NCBI RefSeq assembly: GCF_014170305.1
Contig: NZ_LZZT01000006.1
Coordinates: 1-64,000, forward strand
Direction of reading: 5' to 3'
From: Achromobacter sp. UMC71
GTDB taxonomy: Bacteria > Pseudomonadota > Gammaproteobacteria > Burkholderiales > Burkholderiaceae_B
Length of the DNA: 64,000 nt
Shown: positions 22,738 to 33,431 of the stretch, piece after piece
Numbering within the stretch: the first letter of the stretch is position 1
How the letters are laid out: each line of letters begins with the position of its first letter
Position numbers and translations under genes: made by a program
Notes under the pieces: generated by a model
What the model saw: the letters and a program-made list of their open reading frames with translations, nothing else
What the model was told of the DNA's origin: nothing
Databases searched by the model: none

Positions 22738-24627
22738 TCAGCGCAATAGCACGCGGTCCAGCGACTCGGTGAAACGCTTGGCGTCCTGGAAGCCCACCAC
22801 GCGTGCGTCCAGCAATTCCTTACCGCCCGGGGCGAAGAACATGATGCCCGGCGGGCCGAACAGGCGGAAGCGCTTGAGCAACGCCCGGTCGTCGGCATTG
22901 TTGGCGGTCACGTCGGCCTGCACCAGCAGCATGCCCGCCATGCGCTGCGCCACGCCCGGATCCGTGAAGGTGAAGCGCTCCATTTCGCGGCACGACACGC
23001 ACCAGTCCGCGTAGAAATCCAGCATCACCGGCTGTTGGCTCTGCGCCAGCAATGCATCGAGCTCGGCGTTGTTGCGCACGCGCTTGAAGTGCACCTCGCC
23101 CGCATTGGACGCGACGCCCGCCGTGGCCGGACCGCCCGACGCAAAGTGCGACAGCGGCTGCAATACATCGCGGCCGCCGCTGGCCGCGCCCACCAGCCAT
23201 GCCGCGGCGGCCAAGGCCAGCAGCAGCCCCAGGCCCTTGCCGAACATGCGCGCCGCGCCGGCGCCGGCCGGCAGCGCATCAAAGGCGCGCAGCATCACCG
23301 CGCCGACAATCGCCAGGAAGGCCCAGCCGGTCATCTGCACCCAGGTCGGCACCACGGGGATCAGCATCCACCACGCCGTGGCCAGCAGCAGCATGCCGAA
23401 CAAGCGCTTGACCCCGTCCATCCAGGGCCCGGCCTTGGGCAGCAACGCGCCCGACGAAGCGCCGACGATCAGGAGCGGCACGCCCATGCCCCACGCCATG
23501 GCGAACAGGGCCGAGCCGCCCAGCACCACATCGCCGGTCTGCGAGATATACAGCAAGGCGCCGGCCAGGGGCGCCGCCACGCAGGGCCCGACGATCAGAG
23601 CCGACAACGCGCCCATTACCAGCGCGCCGGTGTAGCGGCCGCCGGGCACGCGCGACGAACGCTCGGCCAGCTTGGCCTGGATGCCCGACGGCATCTGGAA
23701 AGTAAAGGCGTCGAACATCGCCAGCGCCAGCACGGCCAGCAGGATCGCGAACAGCGCCAGGATCCAGGGCGTCTGCAGCCAGGCGGCCAAGCCCGCGCCG
23801 CTCAGGCCGGCGGCCACGCCCAGCGCGGTATAGACCACCGACATCCCCAGTACGTAGGTTGCGGCCAGCGCCAGGCCGCGGCCGCGAGTCGGGCGGGCCT
23901 GGCTGGCCCCGCCCAGCACGATCGACGACAGAATGGGAATCATCGGCAGTACGCAGGGCGTGAACGCCAGCAGCAGTCCCAGCACCAGGAACACCCCGGC
24001 CGTCTTGATCCAACCCAGCCCGCCCAAGGCGTCGGCCAGGCCGGTGTCGCCCGCGTTGACCAGCGCGCTCAGGCCGCCCGTCGATGCGGGCGCGGCCGCG
24101 GCGGATGCGCCGGCGCCTCCCGCGCCCGCGCCTGCCAAGGCATAACCGCCGGCCACCGGCGTCAGCTTCACGCTGCTGTCCATGGGCGGGTAGCACAGGC
24201 CGGCGTCGGCACAGCCCTGGCCGGTCAGCGTCAAAGTGAACGGCTGGCCACCGGGCGTGACCGGCACGCGGATCACGACGTCCTTGTGATAGACCTCCAT
24301 GTCCTTTTCAAAGGTGGGGTCGTATTTGACGTCGCCCTTGGGATAGACCGCCTCGCCCAGCGTTGCCGCACCCAAGGGGCTGATGGTGATACCGAAGCGC
24401 TCGCGGTACATGTAGTAGCCGGGCGCCACGCGGAAACGCAGCTCGACGGTGTCCGGCGCCGCCATCGCCGCGCTGAAGACGAAGGCCTTTTCCGGCTCCA
24501 GGAACTCGGCGTCGGCGCGCGCGGGCGCATTCCAGCCCAACAGCAGCAACGCCATCGCCAATAGGACCAGCAATCTGGGGAAAAAGGCACGCATCGGTGC
24601 GCCGACTAGGACCGCGGGGTGCAACAT
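22738..24627 (-). CDS. dsbD: Thiol:disulfide interchange protein DsbD
   Basis: DsbD carries electrons from cytoplasmic thioredoxin to periplasmic DsbC, DsbG and cytochrome c maturation. The 629-aa protein has all three parts: an N-terminal domain with the cysteine pair GCADAGLCYPP, a membrane domain of eight helices with FTPCVLP and VGPCVAAPL, and a C-terminal thioredoxin domain with WCVSC (C543, C546). The ATG at 24627 overlaps the cutA TGA by one base; a second ATG 33 nt further in would start the signal peptide directly. An Ala- and Gly-rich linker follows the first domain. Confidence 0.96.
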   Translation of the reverse strand: MLHPAVLVGAPMRAFFPRLLVLLAMALLLLGWNAPARADAEFLEPEKAFVFSAAMAAPDTVELRFRVAPGYYMYRERFGITISPLGAATLGEAVYPKGDVKYDPTFEKDMEVYHKDVVIRVPVTPGGQPFTLTLTGQGCADAGLCYPPMDSSVKLTPVAGGYALAGAGAGGAGASAAAAPASTGGLSALVNAGDTGLADALGGLGWIKTAGVFLVLGLLLAFTPCVLPMIPILSSIVLGGASQARPTRGRGLALAATYVLGMSVVYTALGVAAGLSGAGLAAWLQTPWILALFAILLAVLALAMFDAFTFQMPSGIQAKLAERSSRVPGGRYTGALVMGALSALIVGPCVAAPLAGALLYISQTGDVVLGGSALFAMAWGMGVPLLIVGASSGALLPKAGPWMDGVKRLFGMLLLATAWWMLIPVVPTWVQMTGWAFLAIVGAVMLRAFDALPAGAGAARMFGKGLGLLLALAAAAWLVGAASGGRDVLQPLSHFASGGPATAGVASNAGEVHFKRVRNNAELDALLAQSQQPVMLDFYADWCVSCREMERFTFTDPGVAQRMAGMLLVQADVTANNADDRALLKRFRLFGPPGIMFFAPGGKELLDARVVGFQDAKRFTESLDRVLLR

Positions 24628-24974
24628 CAGTCTCTCTTGTTCTGCGGGATGGCCGTCTGCTCGCGCACCCAGTCCAGATAGGGCGCCGCACCGCCGATGA
24701 CCGGCAGCACGATGATTTCGGGCACATCGTAGGGATGCATTTGCGCCAGGGCCTGAACCACGGCCTGGTGGCGCGCGTAGGTGGTCTTGACGTGGATGGG
24801 GATTTCTTCCGCCCCTTCGACCTCTCCTTGCCACTGGTAGATGGACAGGCCGGCGGCGCCAAGGTTCACGCAGGCCGCCAAACCATCTTCGACCAGGACA
24901 TGGGCGATGCGCTTGGCCAGCAGCAGGTCCGGCGCGTTGCTGATGACCAGCACGACGTCGTCATCGCGCAACAT
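24627..24974 (-). CDS. cutA: Divalent-cation tolerance protein CutA
   Basis: CutA is a small trimeric protein linked to copper and other metal tolerance. The 115-aa product shows the family pattern NAPDLLLAKRIAHVLVEDGLAACVN, YQWQGEVEGAEE and HPYDVPEIIVLPV. ATG at 24974 follows AGGAGG at 5-nt spacing, so the start is secure. cutA immediately before dsbD is a conserved order in proteobacteria. Confidence 0.95.
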   Translation of the reverse strand: MLRDDDVVLVISNAPDLLLAKRIAHVLVEDGLAACVNLGAAGLSIYQWQGEVEGAEEIPIHVKTTYARHQAVVQALAQMHPYDVPEIIVLPVIGGAAPYLDWVREQTAIPQNKRD

Positions 24975-25102
24975 GGAACCTCCTTGGGATACCCGTGTGG
25001 GATGTAACTCGGGGTATTTTATCGGTATTGCCGCCACCTGCTACGGCCGGCCCCGCGGCGTCGCCGCGCCATCACGCGCTCTCCGTCCCCACCGAGGCAA
25101 GC

Positions 25103-25540
25103 ATGTCCGATAATTGCCTGTTCTGCCGTATCGCCCGCCACGAGATCCCGGCCCACATCGTTCACGAAGACGAGCGCCTGATGGCGTTCCTGGACATCCA
25201 GCCCGTGCGTGCCGGACATACGCTCATCATTCCCAAGCAGCACTACCCTTACTACGAAGACATGCCGGCCGACCTGGCCGGCCACATCGTCAACCTGGGC
25301 CAGAAGCTGGGGCGCCACATGAAGCGCCTGTACAACGTCGAGCGCGTGGCATTCGCGTTCACCGGCATCCACGTCGCGCACACCCACGCGCACGTGATTC
25401 CCATGCATCATCCGCAAGACGTGACTTCGACCCAGTACATCGAGCAGCAGGACCTGACCTTCCGGATGCCGCCCCAAGCCCCCCAAGAGGCGCTGGCGGC
25501 CACCGCCGCCCAATTGCGAGGCGAACTGCACGCCTCCTAG
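25103..25540 (+). CDS. HIT-family nucleotide hydrolase
   Basis: The 145-aa protein is a histidine-triad hydrolase with the catalytic HTHAHVIP segment near residue 98. CLFCRIARHEIPAHIVHED is the typical opening, with the CXXC zinc pair. Members cleave nucleotide phosphoramidates or related dinucleotides. It is divergent from cutA. A weak hairpin follows at 25546-25561. Confidence 0.93.
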   Translation: MSDNCLFCRIARHEIPAHIVHEDERLMAFLDIQPVRAGHTLIIPKQHYPYYEDMPADLAGHIVNLGQKLGRHMKRLYNVERVAFAFTGIHVAHTHAHVIPMHHPQDVTSTQYIEQQDLTFRMPPQAPQEALAATAAQLRGELHAS

Positions 25541-25545
25541 CCAAA

Positions 25546-25561
25546 AGGCCCTGACGGGCCT
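25546..25561 (+). terminator. Weak hairpin after the HIT gene
   Basis: AGGCCC (25546-25551), loop TGAC, GGGCCT (25556-25561), six bases past the stop codon. Only a short mixed pyrimidine tract follows. Confidence 0.45.
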
Positions 25562-25581
25562 CTAAGTGCTTTCCCGCGCCA

Positions 25582-25616
25582 CAAAAAACAAGGGCGGGTC
25601 CGAAAACCCGCCCTTG
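25582..25616 (-). terminator. Terminator of the alpha ribosomal operon
   Basis: CAAGGGCGGGT (25589-25599) pairs with ACCCGCCCTTG (25606-25616). On the minus strand six T follow. It lies 23 nt past the rplQ stop codon. Confidence 0.93.
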
Positions 25617-25638
25617 CTACTCATCGCGCAACCGAAGC

Positions 25639-26034
25639 TTATTCGGCGGCGCTGTCCTCAGCGGCTTCATCGACTTCCGGACGGTCGACCAGCTCCATGA
25701 ATGCCATGGGAGCGTTGTCGCCTTGACGGAAACCCATCTTCAGCACGCGGGTGTAGCCGCCGTTACGGGCCGCGTAGCGCGGGCCGATTTCGGCGAACAG
25801 CTTCACCACGGCGTCGCGATCGCGCAGACGGGCAAAAGCCAGACGCTTGTTCGCGAGGGTGGGTTCTTTACCCAGCGTGATCAGGGGTTCGATGACGCGG
25901 CGCAATTCTTTCGCCTTCGGCAGCGTGGTCTTGATGGCTTCGTGGGTGATCAACGAAACGGCCATGTTGCGGAACATGGCAAGACGGTGACTGCTGGTGC
26001 GGTTGAGCTTACGCAAGCCATTACCGTGACGCAT
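25639..26034 (-). CDS. rplQ: 50S ribosomal protein L17
   Basis: This 131-aa large-subunit protein begins [20 protein letters not shown], the L17 signature. The acidic Ala-, Glu- and Asp-rich tail is an extension seen in beta-proteobacteria. It is the last gene of the alpha operon, 186 nt after rpoA and just before the terminator. Confidence 0.97.
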   Translation of the reverse strand: MRHGNGLRKLNRTSSHRLAMFRNMAVSLITHEAIKTTLPKAKELRRVIEPLITLGKEPTLANKRLAFARLRDRDAVVKLFAEIGPRYAARNGGYTRVLKMGFRQGDNAPMAFMELVDRPEVDEAAEDSAAE

Positions 26035-26156
26035 GATAAGTATCCTTTGAATCTAGAGAAGGCGTTTCCGCCATCGGGTTATCCGGCTCTTCTATCAACC
26101 TGCAATCAGGCCGCGGTCCGGTAGAAAACGGAGCATTTTACGACGGTTTCGCAAAC

Positions 26157-26206
26157 CGCCCGGTTTTGATGCCGGGCGCTGCAGGGGACGCCCCCAACCG
26201 GGGGCG
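26157..26206 (-). other. Two hairpins between rpoA and rplQ
   Basis: CGCCCCC (26189-26195) pairs with GGGGGCG (26200-26206), and CGCCCGG (26157-26163) with CCGGGCG (26172-26178). They start 15 nt after the rpoA stop. Neither has a good U-run, so they probably tune mRNA ends or stability between RNA polymerase alpha and L17. Confidence 0.5.
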
Positions 26207-26220
26207 CCACCCGTTAAGAC

Positions 26221-27207
26221 TTAGGGACGTTCCAGGCCCAGGGGCGGCCAGTTCTCGAGCTTCATGCCGAGCGTCAAGCCACGTGCAGCCAGGACTTCCT
26301 TGATCTCGTTGAGCGACTTGCGACCCAGGTTCGGGGTCTTGAGCAGCTCGTTTTCGGTACGCTGGATCAGGTCGCCGATGTAGTAGATGTTTTCGGCCTT
26401 CAGGCAGTTGGCCGAACGCACGGTCAGTTCCAGGTCGTCGACCGGACGCAGCAGGACCGGATCGATCTGCGGCGTGCCGCGGACCGGCGCTTCGTACGAA
26501 TCGCCAGCGCCTTCCAGGGCGGCGAAAACCGAGATCTGGTCCATCAGGATGCGAGCCGACTGGCGCACCGCTTCCTCGGGCGAGATCACGCCGTTGGTTT
26601 CGATGTCCAGGACCAGCTTGTCCAGATCGGTGCGCTGTTCCACACGGGCGCTTTCAACCGCGTAGCTCACGCGGCGAACCGGGCTGAACGAAGCGTCCAG
26701 AACGATGCGGCCGATGGTGTGGGTGCGGTCTTCCGACAGCGCGCGCACGTTGCCCGGCACGTAGCCGCGGCCCTTTTCAACCTTGATCTGCATTTCCAGC
26801 TTGCCTGCGTCCGTCAGGTTGCAGATGGCGTGGCCGGGGTTGATGATCTCGACATCGTGCGGCAGCTCGATGTCGCTGGCCAGCACGGTGCCGGCGCCGG
26901 TCTTGCGCAGAACCAGGGTGACTTCGTCACGGTTGTGCAGCTTGAAGACCACGCCCTTCAGGTTCAGCAGGATGTCGACGACATCTTCGCGAACGCCCGG
27001 GATGGTCGAGTATTCGTGCACCACGCCCGTCATCTGGACTTCGGTCGGCGCGTAGCCGGTCATCGAAGACAGCAGGATGCGGCGCAGGGCGTTGCCCAGC
27101 GTATGACCGTAGCCACGCTCGAACGGCTCCATCACGATCTTGGCATGGTGCGTGCCGACCGGTTCGACTTCAATGGAGCGCGGCTTCAGGAAACCTTGAG
27201 TGGACAT
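26221..27207 (-). CDS. rpoA: RNA polymerase alpha subunit
   Basis: The 328-aa subunit nucleates polymerase assembly and contacts upstream promoter DNA and activators. The N-terminal dimerisation domain (about 1-235) has [21 protein letters not shown]; the C-terminal domain has [14 protein letters not shown], the helix-hairpin-helix that binds UP elements. AAGGAAC precedes the ATG. It lies in the standard rpsD-rpoA-rplQ order, but 215 nt separate it from rpsD. Confidence 0.98.
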   Translation of the reverse strand: MSTQGFLKPRSIEVEPVGTHHAKIVMEPFERGYGHTLGNALRRILLSSMTGYAPTEVQMTGVVHEYSTIPGVREDVVDILLNLKGVVFKLHNRDEVTLVLRKTGAGTVLASDIELPHDVEIINPGHAICNLTDAGKLEMQIKVEKGRGYVPGNVRALSEDRTHTIGRIVLDASFSPVRRVSYAVESARVEQRTDLDKLVLDIETNGVISPEEAVRQSARILMDQISVFAALEGAGDSYEAPVRGTPQIDPVLLRPVDDLELTVRSANCLKAENIYYIGDLIQRTENELLKTPNLGRKSLNEIKEVLAARGLTLGMKLENWPPLGLERP

Positions 27208-27315
27208 GTACTGTGTTCCTTTTCAATACCCTCGGCTCGTTACACCGATAAGGCTGATGGACAGGGTGAAACATGAAACTCGGACGGTGCAAAAACACCG
27301 GCCGATACTTACCGC

Positions 27316-27349
27316 AAAGCCCGCCCCGCCAAAAGGCGGAAAGCGGGCT
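27316..27349 (-). terminator. Attenuator-like hairpin between rpsD and rpoA
   Basis: AGCCCGC (27318-27324) pairs with GCGGGCT (27343-27349), enclosing an inner CCGCC/GGCGG stem; only three T follow on the minus strand. It could allow partial readthrough, so that alpha subunit and S4 are made at different levels. Confidence 0.45.
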
Positions 27350-27422
27350 GCTGCGGGACGTGCAAACAGGTCGCGAGACCAGCTTGCCAGCGCTTCCGCG
27401 AAGGAGGCGCCAGCAGGCTTGA

Positions 27423-28046
27423 TTAACGCGAGTACAGTTCCACGACCATCGATTCGTTGATGTCGCGAGCGACGTCAGCGCGATCGGGGGCCGACTTGAA
27501 CGTACCGGTCAACTTGGTCGTGTCGACTTCCACCCACTGGGGGATGCCGATGCTGGTGGCCAGGTCGAGCGATTCCTTGATACGGCCTTGCTTCTTGGCC
27601 TTTTCGCGGATCGAGATAACGTCACCAGCCTTGACCAGCATCGAAGCGATGTCGGCGGTGTGGCCGTTCAGTTCGATGGCGCGGTGGCTCACCAGCTGGC
27701 GAGCTTCGGCGCGCGTCGAGCCGAAGCCCATGCGGTAGACGACGTTGTCCAGGCGCGATTCCAGCAGCTGGATCAGCGTTTCGCCGGTGTTGCCACGGCG
27801 ACGCTCGGCTTCAGCGAAGTACTTGCGGAATTGCTTTTCCAGCACGCCGTACATGCGCTTCAGCTTTTGCTTTTCGCGCAGCTGCAGGCCGTAGTCGGAA
27901 GTGCGGGCACCCGAAGTGCGGCCGTGTTGGCCAGGCTTGGAATCCAGCTTGCACTTGGAATCCAGCGAGCGACGGGCGCTCTTCAGGAACAGGTCAGTAC
28001 CCTCGCGGCGCGAGAGCTTGCATTTGGGTCCAATATAACGTGCCAT
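27423..28046 (-). CDS. rpsD: 30S ribosomal protein S4
   Basis: The 207-aa S4 is a primary 16S rRNA binder and, in E. coli, the translational repressor of this operon. The [23 protein letters not shown] opening and the S4 RNA-binding domain ([10 protein letters not shown] through [13 protein letters not shown]) are clear. It follows rpsK by 11 nt. Confidence 0.98.
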   Translation of the reverse strand: MARYIGPKCKLSRREGTDLFLKSARRSLDSKCKLDSKPGQHGRTSGARTSDYGLQLREKQKLKRMYGVLEKQFRKYFAEAERRRGNTGETLIQLLESRLDNVVYRMGFGSTRAEARQLVSHRAIELNGHTADIASMLVKAGDVISIREKAKKQGRIKESLDLATSIGIPQWVEVDTTKLTGTFKSAPDRADVARDINESMVVELYSR

Positions 28047-28057
28047 GTGGATTCCCT

Positions 28058-28459
28058 TTAGATACGACGACGCTTCGGCGGACGGCAGCCGTTGTGCGGA
28101 ACGGGCGTGATGTCGGCGATGCTCGAAATCTTGATGCCCAGCGCGTTCAGAGCGCGGACAGACGACTCGCGGCCAGGACCGGGGCCCTTGATACGCACTT
28201 CCAGCGTCTTGATGCCGTATTCCAGCGCAACGCGGCCAGCCGTTTCAGCAGCAACCTGCGCGGCGAACGGGGTCGACTTACGCGAACCCTTGAAGCCAGC
28301 ACCGCCCGACGTGGCCCACGACAAAGCGTTGCCCTGACGGTCAGTGATGGTGATGATGGTGTTGTTGAACGAAGCGTGAACGTGCGCGATGCCGTCCGAG
28401 ACGTTCTTCTTAACCTTTTTGCGCACGCGCGAAGCGCCGCTGGTGGAAGCTTTCGCCAT
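28058..28459 (-). CDS. rpsK: 30S ribosomal protein S11
   Basis: The 133-aa platform protein has the S11 core ([20 protein letters not shown]) and the basic ending [12 protein letters not shown]. Length is as usual. It sits between rpsM and rpsD. Confidence 0.98.
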   Translation of the reverse strand: MAKASTSGASRVRKKVKKNVSDGIAHVHASFNNTIITITDRQGNALSWATSGGAGFKGSRKSTPFAAQVAAETAGRVALEYGIKTLEVRIKGPGPGRESSVRALNALGIKISSIADITPVPHNGCRPPKRRRI

Positions 28460-28474
28460 AATCCAGTTCCTCGA

Positions 28475-28840
28475 TTATTTCTTCAGGGACGCAGCAGCAC
28501 GACGCGGGCCCTTACGGGTCCGGGCGTTGGTGCGAGTGCGCTGGCCGCGCACGGGCAAACCGCGCTTGTGACGCATACCGCGGTAGGTTCCCAGGTCGAT
28601 CAAACGCTTGATCGAGAGCTGTACTTCACGACGCAGGTCGCCTTCAACCGTGAACAGACCAACATGTTCGCGGACGCGTTCCAATTCAGCGTCGTTCAGA
28701 TCCTTGACCTTTTTGTCAAAGGGTACGTTTGCCGCTTCGCAGATTTTGCGAGCGCGCGTACGACCGATGCCAAAAATGGCGGTCAGGCCGATCTCGGCGT
28801 GCTGTTGCGGCGGGATGTTAATGCCAGCAATACGGGCCAT
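28475..28840 (-). CDS. rpsM: 30S ribosomal protein S13
   Basis: The 121-aa head protein begins [20 protein letters not shown] and carries the C-terminal basic tail ([17 protein letters not shown]) that reaches the tRNA sites. It follows rpmJ in the usual order. Confidence 0.98.
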   Translation of the reverse strand: MARIAGINIPPQQHAEIGLTAIFGIGRTRARKICEAANVPFDKKVKDLNDAELERVREHVGLFTVEGDLRREVQLSIKRLIDLGTYRGMRHKRGLPVRGQRTRTNARTRKGPRRAAASLKK

Positions 28841-28883
28841 GACTATTCCTTGAATAAATCTGTTGCGTAGTCGCTAACCCGAG

Positions 28884-28997
28884 TTAGCCTTGACGCTGCT
28901 TGTGACGCGGGTCGGTGCAGATAACACGCACGACGCCGTGACGTTTGATAACTTTGCAGTTGCGGCAGATCCGCTTAACCGATGCCATTACTTTCAT
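28884..28997 (-). CDS. rpmJ: 50S ribosomal protein L36
   Basis: The 37-aa protein reads [18 protein letters not shown] and continues to HKQRQG. It has the C4-type zinc ribbon residues (CRNC, then the Cys/His pair in VICTDPRH), so this is the zinc-binding form. It lies between infA and rpsM and is too short for most gene callers. Confidence 0.96.
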
Positions 28998-29031
28998 GGT
29001 TGACTCCTAATTTTCCGTAATCCGGTTCCGC

Positions 29032-29250
29032 TCATTTGGAGCGGAAAACTATCCTGGCTCGCGTCAGATCATAGGGCGTGAGCTCCACTGTGACCTTGTC
29101 ACCCGGCAGGATCCGGATGTAATGCATACGCATCTTGCCGGAAATATGGCCCAACACCACGTGGCCGTTTTCGAGCTTGACGCGAAATGTCGCGTTCGGG
29201 AGGTTCTCAAGAACCTCGCCTTGCATCTGAATGACGTCGTCCTTGGACAT
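29032..29250 (-). CDS. infA: Translation initiation factor IF-1
   Basis: The 72-aa OB-fold factor binds the A site of the 30S subunit during initiation. [20 protein letters not shown] and [17 protein letters not shown] are diagnostic. It sits between secY and rpmJ, the usual place in beta-proteobacteria. A second copy elsewhere in the genome is possible. Confidence 0.97.
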   Translation of the reverse strand: MSKDDVIQMQGEVLENLPNATFRVKLENGHVVLGHISGKMRMHYIRILPGDKVTVELTPYDLTRARIVFRSK

Positions 29251-29258
29251 TCTTTTGC

Positions 29259-30584
29259 TTACCGCATCGGCAAACCCGCGCCCTTGAAGTTAGCCTTCTT
29301 GAGCAACGAGTCGTACTGGTGAGACATCATGTAGGCCTGAACCTGCGCCATGAAATCCATCGTCACCACCACAATAATCAACAGAGACGTACCACCGAAG
29401 TAGAAGGGAACGTTCCAGCGCATCACCAAGAATTCCGGCAACAGGCACACCAACGTGATGTAGATGGCACCTGCGAGCGTCAGACGCATCAGGATCTTGT
29501 CGATGTAGCGCGCTGTCTGTTCACCCGGACGAATGCCCGGAACAAACGCACCACTCTTCTTCAGGTTGTCCGCCGTTTCGCGGCTGTTGAACACCAGAGC
29601 CGTGTAGAAAAAGCAGAAGAAAATAATCGCGACCGAATACAGCGTGATGTAGAGCGGTTGACGAGGCGACAGGGCCGCAGCCAGGTCGCTAAGCCAGCGC
29701 ATGTTCTCACTGCTGGAGAACCAGCTCGTGATCGTTGCCGGGAACAGGATGATCGACGATGCGAAGATCGGCGGAATCACCCCGGCCATGTTCAGCTTCA
29801 GCGGCAAATGCGAGCTTTGACCACCGTAGACCTTGTTGCCGACCTGACGCTTGGCGTAGTTCACCGTGATCTTGCGCTGCCCGCGTTCCACGAACACCAC
29901 AAAAGCGGTAACCAGCACCACCAGAGCCACGATGAACAGTGCGGAAAGCACGGACATCGCGTTGGTGCGGACCAGGTCCAACAGTGCAGCCAGCGCGGCG
30001 GGCAGACCCGCAACGATACCTGCGAAGATCAGGATGGAAATCCCGTTGCCAAGACCACGTTCCGTGATTTGCTCACCCAGCCACATGACGAACATGGTGC
30101 CAGTGACCAAGGTCACGACGGTCGTAAAGCGGAACAGCATGCCCGGATCGATCACCAGTCCCTGCTGGGACTCCAACGCTACCGAAATGCCCACAGCCTG
30201 CACCAGCGCCAGCACGACCGTGCCGTAGCGGGTGTATTGGGTAATCTTCCGACGGCCGGCTTCGCCCTCTTTCTTGAGCGCTTCCAGCGACGGCACCACC
30301 ACCGACATCAACTGCATGATGATGGATGCCGAAATGTACGGCATGATCCCCAGGGCAAAAATCGAGAAGCGCGAGAGCGCCCCGCCCGAGAACATGTTGA
30401 ACAGGCCCAGGATCCCGCCCTGGTTCTGACGGAACAAGTCCGCCAGCGCATCCGGGTTGATACCCGGTACGGGGATGTGTGTACCCAAACGGTAAACCAC
30501 CAGGGCGAGCACCAGGAACACGAGGCGGCGCTTTAGGTCGCCGTACCGTGCTCCGGTTTTGCCCAATGCCTGCGCGTTAGCCAC
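29259..30584 (-). CDS. secY: Preprotein translocase subunit SecY
   Basis: SecY is the channel of the Sec translocon in the inner membrane. The 441-aa protein has ten predicted helices, the plug region after the first helix ([12 protein letters not shown]) and the NIGLG-like loop family features ([20 protein letters not shown]). Length is normal. It lies 15 nt downstream of rplO in the spc operon. Confidence 0.98.
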   Translation of the reverse strand: MANAQALGKTGARYGDLKRRLVFLVLALVVYRLGTHIPVPGINPDALADLFRQNQGGILGLFNMFSGGALSRFSIFALGIMPYISASIIMQLMSVVVPSLEALKKEGEAGRRKITQYTRYGTVVLALVQAVGISVALESQQGLVIDPGMLFRFTTVVTLVTGTMFVMWLGEQITERGLGNGISILIFAGIVAGLPAALAALLDLVRTNAMSVLSALFIVALVVLVTAFVVFVERGQRKITVNYAKRQVGNKVYGGQSSHLPLKLNMAGVIPPIFASSIILFPATITSWFSSSENMRWLSDLAAALSPRQPLYITLYSVAIIFFCFFYTALVFNSRETADNLKKSGAFVPGIRPGEQTARYIDKILMRLTLAGAIYITLVCLLPEFLVMRWNVPFYFGGTSLLIIVVVTMDFMAQVQAYMMSHQYDSLLKKANFKGAGLPMR

Positions 30585-30598
30585 TCGTCACCTCGTGA

Positions 30599-31039
30599 TC
30601 AAGCAAGCGAGCCGCCCGCGGCTTCGATGGCGGCGCGAGCGCCAGCCGTCGCGGTAATGCCCTTGAGCACGACCTTGCGCGAGAGTTCACCCGACTTGAT
30701 GACCTTGGCGTAACGAACCGCCTGGCCAATCACGCCAGCCGCCTTCAGCACTTGCACGTCGACTTCGTCGATGGGCAGGGCTTGCAGGTCCGACAGACGG
30801 ACTTCGGCGTACAGGTGCTGACCGAGCGGGGTGAAACCACGCTTGGGCAGGCGACGCTGCAGCGGCATTTGACCGCCTTCGAAGCCAACCTTATGGAAAC
30901 CGCCCGAGCGCGACTTCTGACCCTTGTGGCCACGGCCGGCGGTTTTACCCAGACCCGAACCGATACCACGGCCGACGCGGCGCTTGGCGTGCTTGCTGCC
31001 CTCAGCGGGCTTCAGCGAATTAAGTTGCATATCCGACAT
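30599..31039 (-). CDS. rplO: 50S ribosomal protein L15
   Basis: The 146-aa protein shows the L15 pattern [24 protein letters not shown] and the C-terminal fold. [11 protein letters not shown] is the chosen start; an internal ATG three residues on is a minor alternative. It lies in the order rpmD-rplO-secY. Confidence 0.97.
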   Translation of the reverse strand: MSDMQLNSLKPAEGSKHAKRRVGRGIGSGLGKTAGRGHKGQKSRSGGFHKVGFEGGQMPLQRRLPKRGFTPLGQHLYAEVRLSDLQALPIDEVDVQVLKAAGVIGQAVRYAKVIKSGELSRKVVLKGITATAGARAAIEAAGGSLA

Positions 31040-31048
31040 GGTGATTCC

Positions 31049-31234
31049 TTAGGCTTCCGAGACGGAAACGAGATAATCCACCTTACGGATCATCCCACGC
31101 ACCTCGGGCGTATCGACCAGCACGCGGCTGCTGTTGATGCGGCCCAAGCCCAAACCGCGAACCGTGTCACGGTGCGATTGCTTGGTACCGATCACGGAGC
31201 GCACGAGGGTCACTTTGATCTGCTTCTGAGCCAT
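31049..31234 (-). CDS. rpmD: 50S ribosomal protein L30
   Basis: The 61-aa protein has [24 protein letters not shown], typical of bacterial L30. It lies 3 nt after rpsE. Confidence 0.97.
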   Translation of the reverse strand: MAQKQIKVTLVRSVIGTKQSHRDTVRGLGLGRINSSRVLVDTPEVRGMIRKVDYLVSVSEA

Positions 31235-31237
31235 GAT

Positions 31238-31759
31238 TTACCCCAGGATTTCTTCGACGGTCTTGCCGCGCTTGGCAGCAACATCCGCCGGGGTCAGGGA
31301 AGCGCGCAGGCCATTCAACGTGGCGCGAACCATGTTGTAGGGGTTGCTCGAGCCCAGGCTCTTGGCAACCACGTTACGCACACCCATCACTTCGAAAATA
31401 GCGCGCATCGGGCCGCCGGCGATAACGCCAGTACCTTCAGCAGCGGGCGAAATCAGCACGGTAGCGGCGCCATGCTTGCCGACCACGGTGTGGTGCAGCG
31501 TGCCGTTCTTCAGGGCCACCTTGAACATGCCGCGACGGGCCTGTTCCATAGCCTTCTGAACGGACACCGGCACTTCACGCGCCTTGCCCTTGCCCATGCC
31601 GACGCGGCCATCGCCATCGCCAACCACGGTCAGCGCGGCAAAGCTCATGGTGCGACCACCCTTGACCACTTTGCTCACGCGGTTGACCGCGATCATCTTT
31701 TCGCGGAGGCCGTCATCGTTCTCTTTTTCCGCGGCGTTCTTGCCTTGTACTTTAGCCAT
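31238..31759 (-). CDS. rpsE: 30S ribosomal protein S5
   Basis: The 173-aa protein acts in decoding accuracy. The dsRBD-like N-terminal domain ([40 protein letters not shown]) and the C-terminal domain ([19 protein letters not shown]) are intact. It lies in standard spc order after rplR. Confidence 0.98.
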   Translation of the reverse strand: MAKVQGKNAAEKENDDGLREKMIAVNRVSKVVKGGRTMSFAALTVVGDGDGRVGMGKGKAREVPVSVQKAMEQARRGMFKVALKNGTLHHTVVGKHGAATVLISPAAEGTGVIAGGPMRAIFEVMGVRNVVAKSLGSSNPYNMVRATLNGLRASLTPADVAAKRGKTVEEILG

Positions 31760-31774
31760 TTGACAGATCCTCGC

Positions 31775-32140
31775 TTAGAACTTCAGGCCGGCTTCACGCG
31801 CGGCATCGGCCAGCGCTTTCACGCGGCCATGGTAACGAAAGCCCGAGCGATCGAAAGCGACCAGTTCGATACCGGCAGCCTTGGCCTTTTCGGCCACGCG
31901 CTTGCCAACCAGCGAAGCAGCGGCTTTGTTGCCGCCCTGGCCGGTTTGGCCGGCCAGTTGCGCACGCACTTCGGCTTCCACCGTCGAGGCGCTGACCAGA
32001 ACGCGATCGCCTTCCGGCGAAATGATATTGGCGTAGATGTGCTGGTTCGAGCGGAAGATCGAGAGGCGGTGAACGCGCAGCTCGTTGATCTTCCGGCGGG
32101 TCGGAACCGCACGACGCAAACGGGAAACTTTTTTGTCCAT
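31775..32140 (-). CDS. rplR: 50S ribosomal protein L18
   Basis: The 121-aa 5S rRNA-binding protein has [21 protein letters not shown] and the [20 protein letters not shown] ending. It lies between rplF and rpsE. Confidence 0.97.
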   Translation of the reverse strand: MDKKVSRLRRAVPTRRKINELRVHRLSIFRSNQHIYANIISPEGDRVLVSASTVEAEVRAQLAGQTGQGGNKAAASLVGKRVAEKAKAAGIELVAFDRSGFRYHGRVKALADAAREAGLKF

Positions 32141-32161
32141 GATTCGTCCTTGCGTGCGCCG

Positions 32162-32695
32162 TTATTTCTTCTTGGTTTCTTTGATGACGACGCGTTCGTC
32201 CGAGTAACGCACACCCTTGCCCTTGTAGGGTTCGGGTTCGCGGTACGCGCGGATTTCAGCGGCCACCTGACCGACGACTTGCTTGTTGGAGCCCTTGATG
32301 ACGATTTCCGTCTGGGTGGGGCATTCGGCCTTGATACCGGCCGGCAACTGGTGCAAAACGTCGTGCGAGAAACCGAGCTGCAGCTTAACGGCGTCGCCTT
32401 GAATCGAGGCGCGGTAACCCACGCCAACCAGATTCAGCTTGCGCTCGAATCCCTTGCTCACACCGTTGACCATGTTGGCCACCAGCGCGCGCACGGTACC
32501 CGACATGGCATTGGCGTGACGAGTTTCGTTGGCGGCGGCAAACGTGAGCTTGCCGTTGTCCAACGCAACCGTGACGTCGCCAGTCAGGGCTTGGGTCAAG
32601 GAACCCAGCGGGCCCTTGACGGTGATCTGATCCTGCTTGATGTCAGCTTCGACACCCTTGGGCAGGTCGACCGGATACTTAGCGATACGTGACAT
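32162..32695 (-). CDS. rplF: 50S ribosomal protein L6
   Basis: The 177-aa protein has the two L6 repeats and the conserved ending [13 protein letters not shown]. It begins [16 protein letters not shown]. It follows rpsH by 12 nt. Confidence 0.98.
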   Translation of the reverse strand: MSRIAKYPVDLPKGVEADIKQDQITVKGPLGSLTQALTGDVTVALDNGKLTFAAANETRHANAMSGTVRALVANMVNGVSKGFERKLNLVGVGYRASIQGDAVKLQLGFSHDVLHQLPAGIKAECPTQTEIVIKGSNKQVVGQVAAEIRAYREPEPYKGKGVRYSDERVVIKETKKK

Positions 32696-32707
32696 TCGAA
32701 TTTCTCC

Positions 32708-33103
32708 TTAGGCCACGTAGCACAGCACTTCGCCACCGACGCCGTTGGCGCGAGCCTTACGGTCGGTCATGACGCCGCGCGAGGTCGATACGATAGCCAC
32801 GCCCAGGCCATTCATGACCTGAGGAATGCTGGTACGGCCCTTGTAGATGCGCAGACCGGGACGCGAAACGCGTTCGATGCGCTCGATGACCGGACGGCCA
32901 GCGTAGTACTTCAGGGTGATCTCGAGCTCAGGCTTGGCCTGGGTGCCCTTGATTTCAAAGCTGTCGATGTAGCCTTCGTCTTTCAGCACAGCGGCAATAG
33001 CCGCCTTCAGCTTCGAGGAGGGCATGCTCACCGTAACTTTGTCCACTTGCTGCGCATTGCGAATGCGGGTCAGCATATCGGCGATGGGATCGCTCATGCT
33101 CAT
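32708..33103 (-). CDS. rpsH: 30S ribosomal protein S8
   Basis: The 131-aa S8 binds helix 21 of 16S rRNA and represses the spc operon in E. coli. [16 protein letters not shown] and the ending [26 protein letters not shown] are diagnostic. The first ATG was chosen because AGGAG lies 7 nt upstream. Confidence 0.98.
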   Translation of the reverse strand: MSMSDPIADMLTRIRNAQQVDKVTVSMPSSKLKAAIAAVLKDEGYIDSFEIKGTQAKPELEITLKYYAGRPVIERIERVSRPGLRIYKGRTSIPQVMNGLGVAIVSTSRGVMTDRKARANGVGGEVLCYVA

Positions 33104-33113
33104 ATTGTTTCTC

Positions 33114-33419
33114 CTACCAGCTGGCCTTGGTGATGCCGGGGATTTCGCCCTTCATCGCCATTTCACGCAGTTTGTGGCGCGTCAGGCCGAACTTGCGGAA
33201 CACACCGCGCGGACGACCGGTGACCACGCAACGGTTACGTTGACGCGTCGGGTTGGCATTGCGCGGCAGCTGTTGCAGCTTGAGCCGAGCTTGGTAACGT
33301 TCTTCGTCGGTCTTCGACTGATCGTCGATGATCGCCTTCAACTCAGCGCGCTTGGCAGCGAACTTGTCAGCCAGCTTGGCGCGCTTGATGTCGCGATTGA
33401 TGAGGGAAAGTTTAGCCAC
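33114..33419 (-). CDS. rpsN: 30S ribosomal protein S14, long form
   Basis: The 101-aa protein is the long form lacking zinc-ribbon cysteines ([26 protein letters not shown]). It lies between rplE and rpsH. Confidence 0.97.
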   Translation of the reverse strand: MAKLSLINRDIKRAKLADKFAAKRAELKAIIDDQSKTDEERYQARLKLQQLPRNANPTRQRNRCVVTGRPRGVFRKFGLTRHKLREMAMKGEIPGITKASW

Positions 33420-33431
33420 GTCATCAGCCCC